The position numbers and the translations under genes are program-made. The notes under the pieces were generated by a model, which saw only the letters and a list, made by a program, of their open reading frames with translations, did not search any database and was not told the DNA's origin. From CAMBDR01 sp046597185 (lineage in GTDB: Bacteria > Pseudomonadota > Gammaproteobacteria > Burkholderiales > Burkholderiaceae_D), in contig JBKJLF010000806.1 of NCBI GenBank assembly GCA_046597185.1, forward strand, positions 1-9,469: DNA of 9,469 bases, read 5' to 3'. Positions 1 through 6,937 of the stretch are shown in pieces. Each line of letters begins with the position of its first letter. The first letter of the stretch is position 1.

Positions 1-20
1 GTGAATCGCCTATTTATGCT

Positions 21-49
21 AACACATCTGTAAATTTAAATGCTATACT
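21..49 (+). promoter_or_regulatory. Extended -10 promoter of the TetR-GMC operon
   Basis: TATACT at 44-49 is preceded by TGC at 41-43, giving an extended -10 element (TGnTATAnT). The -35 position at a 17-base spacing (21-26, AACACA) is weak, as is common with extended -10 promoters. Transcription would start near 56, about 35 bases before the TTG start. An AT-rich palindrome (ATTTAAAT, 34-41) and a direct repeat ATGCTA (16-21 and 40-45) overlap the promoter and could be where the TetR protein binds its own promoter. The promoter is read from sequence; the operator is inference. Confidence 0.5.
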
Positions 50-90
50 TCGGCACGGACACCCCAGACACCCCATGAAGAGGCAACCAA

Positions 91-783
91 TTGCAGACAG
101 TTCAAAACCACAGTGGACGTGGGCGGCCGGTTAACACGGAGGCGCAACACCAAACGTTGCGCCGCAGCATCATTCAGGCCACCCGCGCCGTGTTCATTCA
201 GGTTGGATATCATGGCTTGAGTGTAGAACTGATTCTGGCCCAATGCGGCTTGTCACGCCCCACCTTCTACAAGTACTTTCGCAATACCGATGAAGCGATT
301 GAAATTGTTGTGCGCGAAGCCAATGAGCAACTGATTGATGGCATGACGCAGGCGGTCAGCCAGGCGGTAGGACTGTTTGAACAAGTCGAAATCGCGTTGG
401 TGTCATGGCGCAAATGGGGTGACGACATGGGGCCGCTGCTCAGGCCCTTGTTCAGGGAGTTGCACGATGTGCATTCGCCTGCCTCACGCAACCGCCTGCG
501 CACGTTGGAAGTGATTGAAAACAATCTGCTTCAAGCAGCCGTCCTGGCCGGCATGCCAAAACCATCAAAAATCCTGATTCAAGCCTTGATCAACGGCGTC
601 GAGTTCCTCGGCTATCGCTTTCAGCTTGAAACGCCCAAAGACGAAGTCAGTTGGCAGCAAACCCGCTCAGCCATGTTGCGCATGGCGCTGGGTTTGCTGG
701 CATCAGAAGAACAATGGGGCCAGGCCCTCGATCTGGCCCGGCAATTGGGCATAGACCTCAAACCATCGGAGAAGGCAGCATGA
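91..783 (+). CDS. TetR/AcrR-family transcriptional regulator
   Basis: A 230-residue protein with TetR-family layout: a basic N-terminal tail, a DNA-binding helix-turn-helix at about residues 43-63 (core LSRPTFYKYF, the typical end of helix 3 and start of helix 4), then a divergent helical ligand-binding domain. The start is a TTG at 91, preceded by AAGAGG at 78-83 with 7 bases of spacing. The ATG at 75 is out of frame and stops after 19 codons, and no in-frame ATG or GTG lies in the N-terminal region. The stop overlaps the ATG of the next gene (ATGA), so it is translationally coupled to the unknown protein and flavoenzyme downstream. It probably represses this operon and responds to a ligand linked to the flavoenzyme substrate. 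The ligand cannot be read from sequence. Confidence 0.88.
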   Translation: MQTVQNHSGRGRPVNTEAQHQTLRRSIIQATRAVFIQVGYHGLSVELILAQCGLSRPTFYKYFRNTDEAIEIVVREANEQLIDGMTQAVSQAVGLFEQVEIALVSWRKWGDDMGPLLRPLFRELHDVHSPASRNRLRTLEVIENNLLQAAVLAGMPKPSKILIQALINGVEFLGYRFQLETPKDEVSWQQTRSAMLRMALGLLASEEQWGQALDLARQLGIDLKPSEKAA

Positions 784-1235
784 ACCACGAATTTCGCACA
801 CAATCCATCGCAAAGCTCAAGGCCTTGTTTTCTACGCTACAGGCACCGGCTGCCGACATGTGCAGCGGCTTTTACCGGGCTGAATTTATCGGGCCATGGT
901 GGTTGCGGGTGACCGGTAGACCCAGTGTTGCCATGAGTGGCTTGCCGGGCTGGCAGGGCAAACAGTTTCTCAGCGCCACCACGGCCACCAATGTGTTGCT
1001 TAAAAAAGGGCAGACCCGCCATGCACTGCTGATGCGCTGCGTGGGCGATGTCTCGCAGGTGGATGGCAAGCAGGGGCTGGCCTTACACTATGGTGCTGAT
1101 GCACCCCTTCCCTGGCGCTGGGTACGCGATGAAATGCGTGCGGTGGACGCGCAGCATATCCTGGGGATGACTGTGATCAATTTGCCCTTGCTGAACCGGC
1201 TCAGCTTTCCTTTCCTGCTGGTGCGGGAATCATGA
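780..1235 (+). CDS. Unrecognised 151-residue protein between TetR and GMC genes
   Basis: The ATG at 780 overlaps the TetR stop and follows a strong ribosome binding site (GGAGAAGG, 768-775). Its own stop overlaps the ATG of the flavoenzyme gene, so it sits inside a translationally coupled three-gene unit. The frame stays open upstream to 651, but that part lies inside the TetR gene and has no ribosome binding site. There is no signal peptide or obvious membrane helix. Visible patterns are FIGPWWLRV and SGLPGWQGK in the first half, and LPWRWVRDEMR, ILGMTV and FPFLL near the end. Alternating polar and hydrophobic residues suggest a beta-rich fold. The C-terminal pattern (DE-R, then LG, then a hydrophobic end) is loosely reminiscent of small DUF4334/GXWXG-type proteins, but I cannot assign it. 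A partner or substrate-handling role with the flavoenzyme is inferred from coupling only. Confidence 0.8.
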   Translation: MNHEFRTQSIAKLKALFSTLQAPAADMCSGFYRAEFIGPWWLRVTGRPSVAMSGLPGWQGKQFLSATTATNVLLKKGQTRHALLMRCVGDVSQVDGKQGLALHYGADAPLPWRWVRDEMRAVDAQHILGMTVINLPLLNRLSFPFLLVRES

Positions 1236-2839
1236 GCGAGGAATTTGACTCCGACTTCGACTTTGATGTCGTGATCGTTGGCTCCGGCTTTGGCGGTAGC
1301 GTCAGCGCCTTGCGGCTGGCCCAAAAAGGCTGGAAGGTGGCCGTGCTGGAGCAAGGCCGACGCTTCGCCCCCGACGATTTTCTGGCCACCGGCACCAGCG
1401 CCAAAGCGCTGGCCTGGCTGCCGGCGTTGGGTTTGACCGGGCCACTTTCGCAGGAAGTGTTTCGGCATGTTGGCATCGTGCGCGGCGTGGGCGTGGGCGG
1501 CGGCAGCCTGCTGTATGCCGCCGTGTTGCTCAAACCGCGTGCCGCATTTTATGAAGATCCGGCCTGGCATGGTTTGAACCCGGATTGGGAAGCCGAACTC
1601 GCACCGCACTATGAGACGGCACAAAAAATGCTGGGCGTTGCAATCAATCCACACCAAGGGATTCAGGATGACTGGTTGCGCGAGACCGCCACGCGCATGG
1701 GTGCGCAAGAGAGCTTTGCCGCCACACCACAGGGCATCTACTTTGCCAGCCCGGAGCAACTGGCACCCGACCCCTTCTTTGAGGGTAAAGGGCCGGCGCG
1801 CCAAGGCTGTAATCAGTGCGGGCGTTGCATTACAGGCTGCGCGCATGGCGCGAAAAACTCACTGGACAAGAATTATCTATATTTGGCCGAACAATTGGGC
1901 GTGCAAGTGATTGCCGAGTGCAAGGTGACGCATCTGGAGAAAATCGGCACCGGTGGCTTTTTGGTGCATCGCGCACATCCCCTGCGCAATGGTCCCAAGT
2001 CGCAGCCCCTGAAGGCGCGCAACGTCATCATGTCAGCAGGTGTATTGGGCACGCTTGATGTATTGTTTGCCTCGCGCGATCAATATCGCACCCTGCCCGA
2101 CTTGCCACGCTCGCTGGGCGCGCACGTGCGCACCAATAGCGAGGCGATTGTCGGGATTCTGGCCAAAGATAGCGCTACCGACGTAACCAAAGGCAGCACC
2201 ATTTCCTCGCACTTTTTCCCCGATCCATCCACCCACATCACCCAAAACCGGTTTCCGCCCAGCTACGGCTTCATGCGCTTTTACATGGGGCCGCTGGTTG
2301 GCGGCAGCGCGCCGGGCATGCGTGCGGTCAAGGTGTGTCTCAAGTTCCTGACCAGCCCGATTGCCGCGGCCCGCTCGTTTTTTGCCAGCAACTGGACCCG
2401 GCGAATCTCGGTACTGACCGTGATGCAGCACGCGGCCAATGAGTTGGCATTCGATTTTGGCCGTACCCTGTTCAAGGGCGGGCACCTGGGTTTGCGCTCG
2501 CAACTGGCAAAAGGCAGTCGATCACCTTCCTATATCGCGCAAGCCAATCAGGCGGCGCAACAATTTGCTGAGGCGAGCCAAGGCCACCCGATGAACGTGA
2601 TGCTGGAGAGCATAGGGAACCTGTCGATCACCGCGCATGTGCTGGGTGGGGCCGTGATGGCAGCGACTCCCAACGAGGGGGTGATCGACATCAACCATCA
2701 GGTATTTAACTACCCAGGGCTGTATGTGGTCGATGCCAGCGCGATTCCGGCCAATGTGGGGGTGAACCCAAGCTTGACGATCACCGCCATTGCCGAGCGT
2801 TTCGCGCAGCGCTTTGCGGTGAAAGAAGCGGTTGGGTAA
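1232..2839 (+). CDS. GMC-family FAD-dependent oxidoreductase, cholesterol-oxidase-like
   Basis: A 535-residue flavoprotein that probably oxidises an alcohol on a hydrophobic, possibly steroid-like, substrate. The N-terminus has the Rossmann FAD site (VVIVGSGFGG, glycines at 17, 19, 21 and 22, with Glu40 for the ribose). The C-terminus has the GMC FAD/active-site signature: His469 in AHVLGG, GLYVVDASAIP, and Asn512 in GVNPSLTITAIAERF. Length and motifs match the ChoD-like branch of GMC enzymes. Before the substrate domain lies a four-cysteine cluster, C193, C196, C199 and C203 (CX2CX2CX3C), followed by GAKNSLDKNYLYLAEQ, a conserved stretch of this branch. The cysteine spacing is compatible with an iron-sulfur cluster. 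There is no signal peptide, so it is probably cytoplasmic. Its ATG overlaps the upstream stop (ATGA) and has only a weak ribosome binding site, so it relies on coupling. The true substrate is unknown; cholesterol is only the family name. Confidence 0.9.
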   Translation: MSEEFDSDFDFDVVIVGSGFGGSVSALRLAQKGWKVAVLEQGRRFAPDDFLATGTSAKALAWLPALGLTGPLSQEVFRHVGIVRGVGVGGGSLLYAAVLLKPRAAFYEDPAWHGLNPDWEAELAPHYETAQKMLGVAINPHQGIQDDWLRETATRMGAQESFAATPQGIYFASPEQLAPDPFFEGKGPARQGCNQCGRCITGCAHGAKNSLDKNYLYLAEQLGVQVIAECKVTHLEKIGTGGFLVHRAHPLRNGPKSQPLKARNVIMSAGVLGTLDVLFASRDQYRTLPDLPRSLGAHVRTNSEAIVGILAKDSATDVTKGSTISSHFFPDPSTHITQNRFPPSYGFMRFYMGPLVGGSAPGMRAVKVCLKFLTSPIAAARSFFASNWTRRISVLTVMQHAANELAFDFGRTLFKGGHLGLRSQLAKGSRSPSYIAQANQAAQQFAEASQGHPMNVMLESIGNLSITAHVLGGAVMAATPNEGVIDINHQVFNYPGLYVVDASAIPANVGVNPSLTITAIAERFAQRFAVKEAVG

Positions 2840-2853
2840 GCAACCACCACCCC

Positions 2854-2963
2854 AACCACCCCGCCCTGCGGGCACCCCTCCTGGGGAGGGGAATTAACTA
2901 CGCAACCGCACGAACAATTCCCCTCCCCAAGAGGGGTGGCAGGCGCAGCCTGACGGGGTGGTT
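2854..2963. repeat. Long imperfect inverted repeat between convergent genes; likely bidirectional terminator
   Basis: Left arm 2854-2895 and right arm 2916-2963 are imperfect reverse complements around a 20-base loop. The ends pair as AACCACCCCG with CGGGGTGGTT, and the inner parts as ACCCCTCCTGGGGAGGGG with its counterpart ending in GAGGGGT. Between these, each arm carries its own small hairpin (CCCTGCGGG on the left, CAGGCGCAGCCTG on the right), so the fold would be branched. It lies 14 bases after the GMC stop and 26 bases from the ycaO stop, between converging genes, where it could end transcription from both sides. There is no clear run of T after either arm. A degenerate relative lies at 5351-5397, so this looks like a dispersed REP/MITE-type element. 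Confidence 0.7.
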
Positions 2964-2989
2964 AAAGGGCTGCACAGGGAAAAAGCACC

Positions 2990-5179
2990 CTACGCCCTGC
3001 TGCGCGCCACATGCAATTTTTTGTAGCTGTCGATCAGGCGTTGGTGCCGCTCCAGCCCCTCCAGTTTCATGCTGGTTGGCGCAAGGCCAAAAAAGCGCAC
3101 GCTGCCATCGACTGACCCCAGCGCCGCGTCCATCCGCTCATTGCCAAACATGCGGCGGAAATTGGCTGCGTAGTCATCCAATTCCAACTCTTCATCCAGC
3201 GTTACTTCCAGCACCACATTCAAAGCTTGATAAAACAAGCCGCGCTCCACCGTGTTGTCGTTGTACTGCAAAAAACTTGCCACCAGCTCGTGTGCCAGGT
3301 CAAATTGCTGCAAGGCCAGATTAATCAGCAGCTTTAACTCCAGCACGGTAAGCTGGCCCCACACCGTATTTTCATCAAATTCGATGCCGATCAGGGTGGC
3401 GATGTCGCTGTAATCGTCCAGCTCATTGTTTTCCAAACGCTCCAGCAGTGCTTCCAGGCTGGCGTCGTTTAATTGATGCAAATTCAAAACATCAGCGCGG
3501 AACAACAAGGCCTTATTGGTGTTATCCCAGATCAAATCTTCAACCGGATACACTTCCGAATACCCCGGCACCAAAATCCGGCAGGCGGTGGCACCCAGTT
3601 GGTCATACACCGCCACATACACTTCTTTGCCCAATTCTTCGAGTATGCCGAACAAGGTGGCGGCTTCCTGGGCGTTAGAATTTTCTCCATGTCCAGAGAA
3701 ATCCCACTCCACAAAATCGAAATCATGCTTGCTACTAAAAAAGCGCCACGACACCACACCGCTGGAATCAATGAAGTGTTCGACAAAGTTATTCGGCTCA
3801 GTCACGGCGTTGCTGACAAAGGTAGGCGGAGGTAAATCGTTGAGGCCTTCAAAACTGCGCCCCTGTAGCAATTCGGTCAAGCTACGTTCCAGCGCCACTT
3901 CCAGGCTGGGGTGCGCGCCGAAGGAGGCAAACACACCGCCGGTGCGCGGGTTCATCAGCGTCACGCACATAACCGGGTACTGCCCACCCAATGACGCATC
4001 TTTCACCAGTACCGGAAAGCCCTGTTCTTCCAGGCCCTGGATGCCAGCCAGTATGCCGGGGTATTTCGCCAGCACAGCTTGTGGCACATCCGGCAGGGCG
4101 ATTTCACCTTCCAGAATTTCGCGTTTCACCGCGCGCTCAAAAATTTCGGAAAGACACTGTACCTGCGCTTCCACCAGCGTATTGCCGGCGCTCATGCCAT
4201 TGCTGGCGAACAGGTTTTCGATCAGGTTGGAGGGGAAATATACGATTGCGCCGTCTGATTGGCGCACATACGGCAGGCAACAGATGCCGCGCGCTGCGTT
4301 GCCGGAATTGGTATCGATCAAATGTGAGCCACGCAACTCGCGATCGGGATTGTAAATGTCGAGGCAGTATTCGTCCAAAATCTCTTTGGGCAGCGCATCC
4401 TTTTTGCCGGGTTTAAACCAGCGTTCGTTGGGGTAATGCACGAAATCGGCATTGGCAATGTCTTCGCCCCAAAACGATCCGGCATAAAAATGGTTACAAC
4501 TGAGGCGCTCGATATACTCGCCCAGGCTTGACGCCAAGGCGCTTTCTTTGGTTGCGCCCTTGCCATTGGTAAAACACATCGGCGAATGCGCATCGCGGTT
4601 ATGCAGCGACCAAACATTGGGAATAATATTGCGCCACGAAGCAATTTCGATCTTGATGCCAAGCCCGGCCAACAAGCCGGACATATTGGAGATGGTTTGC
4701 TCCAAAGGCAAATCCTTACCCAAAATCCAGGTGGCCGCGTCTGGCGCGGGGTTAATGGTCAGCAAGGCTTGGGCATCGGCATCCAGATTCTCGACTTCTT
4801 CAATCACAAACCCCGGCCCGGCTTGCACCACTTTTTTCACGGTACAGCGCTCAATGGAACGTAAAATACCTGCACGATCCTTGGTGGAGATATCCACTGG
4901 CAATTCGACCTGGATTTTGAAAATCTGCTGATAACGATTTTCCGGGTCAACGATATTATTCTGCGACAGGCGGATATTTTCAGTGGGAATATTGCGCGTG
5001 TTGCAGTACAACTTCACAAAGTAAGCCGCGCACAAGGCTGATGAGGCCAAAAAGTAATCGAAAGGCCCAGGTGCCGAACCATCGCCCTTATAACGAATGG
5101 GCTGGTCGGCGACCACGGTGAAATCATCGAACCTGGCTTCCAGACGAAGCTTATCGAGAAAGTTGACCTTAATTTCCAT
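2990..5179 (-). CDS. ycaO: OsmC domain/YcaO domain protein (ribosomal protein S12 methylthiotransferase accessory factor)
   Basis: A 729-residue fusion. Residues 1 to about 140 are an OsmC-like domain. C50 (in SSALCAAYF) and C112 (in ERCTVKKVV) sit where OsmC peroxidases carry their cysteine pair. Residues from about 150 align closely, from memory, with E. coli YcaO (586 residues, no OsmC part). The ATP/Mg-binding motifs are present: FTNGKGATKESALASSLGEY around 203-222 with E221, E224 and R225, then a second motif with E337, E345, E348 and R349. Further shared stretches are DASLGGQYPV, FASFGAHPS and HFIDSSG. The helical C-terminus, ending SYKKLHVARSRA, also matches E. coli YcaO. Known role of the family: helps RimO methylthiolate an aspartate of ribosomal protein S12. 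I chose the ATG at 5179 (GGA about 10 bases upstream); an ATG at 5203 adds 8 residues but has no ribosome binding site. rimO is not in the window. Confidence 0.95.
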   Translation of the reverse strand: MEIKVNFLDKLRLEARFDDFTVVADQPIRYKGDGSAPGPFDYFLASSALCAAYFVKLYCNTRNIPTENIRLSQNNIVDPENRYQQIFKIQVELPVDISTKDRAGILRSIERCTVKKVVQAGPGFVIEEVENLDADAQALLTINPAPDAATWILGKDLPLEQTISNMSGLLAGLGIKIEIASWRNIIPNVWSLHNRDAHSPMCFTNGKGATKESALASSLGEYIERLSCNHFYAGSFWGEDIANADFVHYPNERWFKPGKKDALPKEILDEYCLDIYNPDRELRGSHLIDTNSGNAARGICCLPYVRQSDGAIVYFPSNLIENLFASNGMSAGNTLVEAQVQCLSEIFERAVKREILEGEIALPDVPQAVLAKYPGILAGIQGLEEQGFPVLVKDASLGGQYPVMCVTLMNPRTGGVFASFGAHPSLEVALERSLTELLQGRSFEGLNDLPPPTFVSNAVTEPNNFVEHFIDSSGVVSWRFFSSKHDFDFVEWDFSGHGENSNAQEAATLFGILEELGKEVYVAVYDQLGATACRILVPGYSEVYPVEDLIWDNTNKALLFRADVLNLHQLNDASLEALLERLENNELDDYSDIATLIGIEFDENTVWGQLTVLELKLLINLALQQFDLAHELVASFLQYNDNTVERGLFYQALNVVLEVTLDEELELDDYAANFRRMFGNERMDAALGSVDGSVRFFGLAPTSMKLEGLERHQRLIDSYKKLHVARSRA

Positions 5180-5241
5180 GAGAGAATTCCAAAAGAGCGC
5201 CATAAGAGCGTAAAAAGTGGGATGACAGTGTTTAGTCGCCC

Positions 5242-5270
5242 ATTATCCCAGATTACCCGGTTGGTGTCGC
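5242..5270 (-). promoter_or_regulatory. Probable sigma70 promoter of ycaO
   Basis: On the minus strand, GCGACA (5270-5265, four of six -35 bases) and GATAAT (5247-5242, five of six -10 bases) are separated by exactly 17 bases. Transcription would start near 5235, leaving a leader of about 55 bases before the ATG at 5179. Confidence 0.45.
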
Positions 5271-5274
5271 ATGA

Positions 5275-5351
5275 ATGGTCAGGTCATTGTTTATTACGGT
5301 TATTTTGGGCATTCTGATGAAAAGCATGGGGCGGTGGGCATACCTGACCAT
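5275..5351. repeat. 10-bp perfect inverted repeat with 57-base spacer upstream of ycaO
   Basis: ATGGTCAGGT (5275-5284) and ACCTGACCAT (5342-5351) are exact reverse complements. They lie just upstream of the proposed ycaO promoter. They could be a distant pair of protein-binding half sites or the ends of a small decayed element. No function can be assigned. Confidence 0.4.
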
Positions 5352-5397
5352 CCCGTCAGCCGTAGCGTAGCCAATTCCCCTCCCGTGGAGGGGAATT
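5351..5397. repeat. Degenerate second copy of the repeat; palindrome over the pirin stop codon
   Basis: A near-perfect 25-base palindrome (5373-5397) has arms AATTCCCCTCC and GGAGGGGAATT around a short centre, matching the inner part of the repeat at 2854-2963. The bases just before it (CCCGTCAG at 5352-5359, then GCC before the palindrome) resemble that element's CCCGTCAGGCTG segment, so this is probably a decayed half copy. It includes the pirin TAA stop (5396-5398) and could act as that gene's terminator. Confidence 0.55.
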
Positions 5398-6280
5398 ACG
5401 CCGCCAATTTCCCGGATCGGTAATCATTAATCGCCTGTAAAATTTCCGCCTGGGTATTCATCACAAACGGCCCGTATTGCACAATCGGCTCCCGCAATGG
5501 CCGCCCGGCGATCAACAAGGCACGGCTGGCCCCTTTGGCGCGCAGGGTTACGCCATCGCTGGCGGCGTCATTGCGTAAAATCGCCATGCGTTGTTGCGGC
5601 ACGGTTTGCTCGCCAATTTGCACTTCACCCCGGTAGACGTAGACAAACGCATTCATTTCTGCCGCTAGTTCCTGGGAAAATACCGCGCCATCTGCCAAAT
5701 GCAAATCCAAATACAGCGGTTCGGTCACCTCGCGCTGCATTGCGCCTGCCACGCCATGGCTGCTACCAGCAATCACGCGCACGGTTGCGCCGTCTGGCGT
5801 GGTCAGTTCCGGGATGGCTGCGCTCTGGATGTCTTTGTACCAGGGCGCGCTCATCTTGTCTTTGGCCGCCAGATTCAACCAAAGCTGAAAGCCTTCCATC
5901 CGCCCTTCTTCCTGCTCGGGCAATTCGGAATGAATCACGCCGCGCCCGGCAGTCATCCATTGCACGCCGCCGTTTTGCAGCAAGCCGGAGTTACCCGCGC
6001 TGTCGTGGTGGCGCATACGCCCGGTGAGCATATAGGTGATGGTTTCAAAACCACGGTGCGGGTGATCCGGGAAGCCGCCGATATAATCCTGCGGATCATC
6101 CGCGCCAAAGGCATCGAGCATCAAATACGGGTCCAGGCGCTGTTGCAAACCTTGCGTCAGCACGCGGGTGAGCTTTACGCCGTCGCCATCGGTGGTGGCC
6201 TGGCCGACAATCAATTGCTCCACCGTGCGCGCTTGGGTGACAGGTTCTGGTTTGAAAACAGCTTGTACATGATCTTCCAT
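5396..6280 (-). CDS. Pirin family protein
   Basis: A 294-residue bicupin of the pirin family. The N-terminal cupin carries the four expected metal ligands: H73 and H75 in FPDHPHRGFET, and H117 and E119 in GVIHSE. The usual PFLMLD-like motif is present as PYLMLDAFG at 51-59. The C-terminal cupin is more divergent (YVYRGEVQIG), and the end QYGPFVMNT is typical of bacterial pirins. The start ATG at 6280 has a good ribosome binding site (AAGGAG, 6293-6288). Known family roles are an iron-dependent quercetin 2,3-dioxygenase-like activity in E. coli YhhW and regulatory roles in other species; which applies here cannot be read. It follows azoR by 54 bases on the same strand and is probably cotranscribed with it. 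The pairing fits flavonoid, quinone or electrophile stress. Confidence 0.93.
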   Translation of the reverse strand: MEDHVQAVFKPEPVTQARTVEQLIVGQATTDGDGVKLTRVLTQGLQQRLDPYLMLDAFGADDPQDYIGGFPDHPHRGFETITYMLTGRMRHHDSAGNSGLLQNGGVQWMTAGRGVIHSELPEQEEGRMEGFQLWLNLAAKDKMSAPWYKDIQSAAIPELTTPDGATVRVIAGSSHGVAGAMQREVTEPLYLDLHLADGAVFSQELAAEMNAFVYVYRGEVQIGEQTVPQQRMAILRNDAASDGVTLRAKGASRALLIAGRPLREPIVQYGPFVMNTQAEILQAINDYRSGKLAA

Positions 6281-6310
6281 GATGTTTCTCCTTGTGGTGC
6301 ATTCGGTTTA

Positions 6311-6340
6311 ATGCGTCAGTTTTATGCGTCAGTTTTATGC
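6311..6340. repeat. 13-bp tandem duplication at the azoR 3' end
   Basis: ATGCGTCAGTTTT occurs twice head to tail (6311-6323 and 6324-6336), followed by a third partial copy (ATGC). The third unit overlaps the azoR stop codon (6335-6337). It is probably a recent slippage duplication in the azoR-pirin spacer and leaves both reading frames intact. Confidence 0.8.
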
Positions 6341-6937
6341 TGTGATTAATTCTTCAATTTGCCCGGTCGCGGCGGCAAACGCTGCCTTTTCCGCATCCGG
6401 CCCCATCGCAATGCCTTCGGCGAAGATAAATTCGACATCACTAATGCCCAAAAACCCGAGGAAAGTGCGCAGATACGGCACCATGGTATCGCTGGGCATA
6501 TTGCGATGGACGCCGCCACGAGTCAGCACCACATAGGCTTTCTTCCCTTTCAACAAACCTTCCGGCCCATTCGCAGTGTAGCGGAAAGTGACTTGTGCGC
6601 GGGAAACCGCATCAATCCAGTTTTTAAGCTGCACCGGGACAGAAAAATTATACATGGGCGCGGCCAGTACCAGGGTGTCGGTGGCTTGTAGTTCGGCAAT
6701 GAGCGCATCATCCAGCGCCACCCGCGCGGCTTGTTCGGCGTTGCGCTTATCGGCTGGGGTAAAGATCGCCTGAAGCGCCACTTCATCCAGCATCGGGTGC
6801 GGCGTGCGGCCCAGGTCGCGCAGGGTGAGTTTGGCGGCAGGGTTGGCGGCTAACAGACGCTTAACCAGTTCACCCGCCAAACGGCTGGAATGGGAGGCAT
6901 CGGCACGGACACTTGAGTTAATTTGCAGGATTTTCAT
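6335..6937 (-). CDS. azoR: FMN-dependent NADH-azoreductase (quinone reductase)
   Basis: A 200-residue flavodoxin-like enzyme of the AzoR family, whose members use NAD(P)H and bound FMN to reduce quinones and azo compounds by two electrons. Visible motifs are the N-terminal phosphate-binding region (QINSSVRADASHSSRLAGEL, residues 5-24), the FMN loop PMYNFSVP (94-101) followed by LKNWIDAVSRA, FRYTANGPEGLLKGK, and TRGG (139-142). Length matches the family. The start is set at the ATG at 6937. The frame is open 34 codons further up, but that part runs through the divergent promoter region and does not resemble the family. The ribosome binding site is weak (GAAAG about 10 bases upstream). It is first in a probable azoR-pirin transcript and divergent from the LysR gene. 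LysR-type control of a neighbouring azoreductase is common. Confidence 0.94.
   Translation of the reverse strand: MKILQINSSVRADASHSSRLAGELVKRLLAANPAAKLTLRDLGRTPHPMLDEVALQAIFTPADKRNAEQAARVALDDALIAELQATDTLVLAAPMYNFSVPVQLKNWIDAVSRAQVTFRYTANGPEGLLKGKKAYVVLTRGGVHRNMPSDTMVPYLRTFLGFLGISDVEFIFAEGIAMGPDAEKAAFAAATGQIEELITA

Noticed and set aside
651..779. Upstream extension of the unknown gene at 780 (a 194-residue reading)
   Set aside because: The extra part lies wholly inside the TetR gene, has no ribosome binding site, and the ATG at 780 has a strong one.
1088..1846. 252-codon minus-strand open frame
   Set aside because: It lies opposite the unknown gene and the GMC gene; its Gln-, Ala- and His-rich composition is that of an antisense shadow, and the plus-strand genes have clear motifs.
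2854..2963. Possible CRISPR or tandem repeat array
   Set aside because: There are only two arms in inverted orientation and no regularly spaced direct repeats anywhere in the window.
3516..4355. 279-codon plus-strand open frame
   Set aside because: It is antisense to the YcaO domain, which is well supported by motifs; the frame is Ser- and Pro-rich with no recognisable domain.
5699..6349. 216-codon plus-strand open frame
   Set aside because: It is antisense to the pirin gene, whose metal-binding residues and ribosome binding site are clear.
50..6912. Shared 13-mer TCGGCACGGACAC at about 50-62 and 6900-6912
   Set aside because: One copy is inside the azoR coding region and one in a leader; a single 13-base match is expected by chance in a window of this size.
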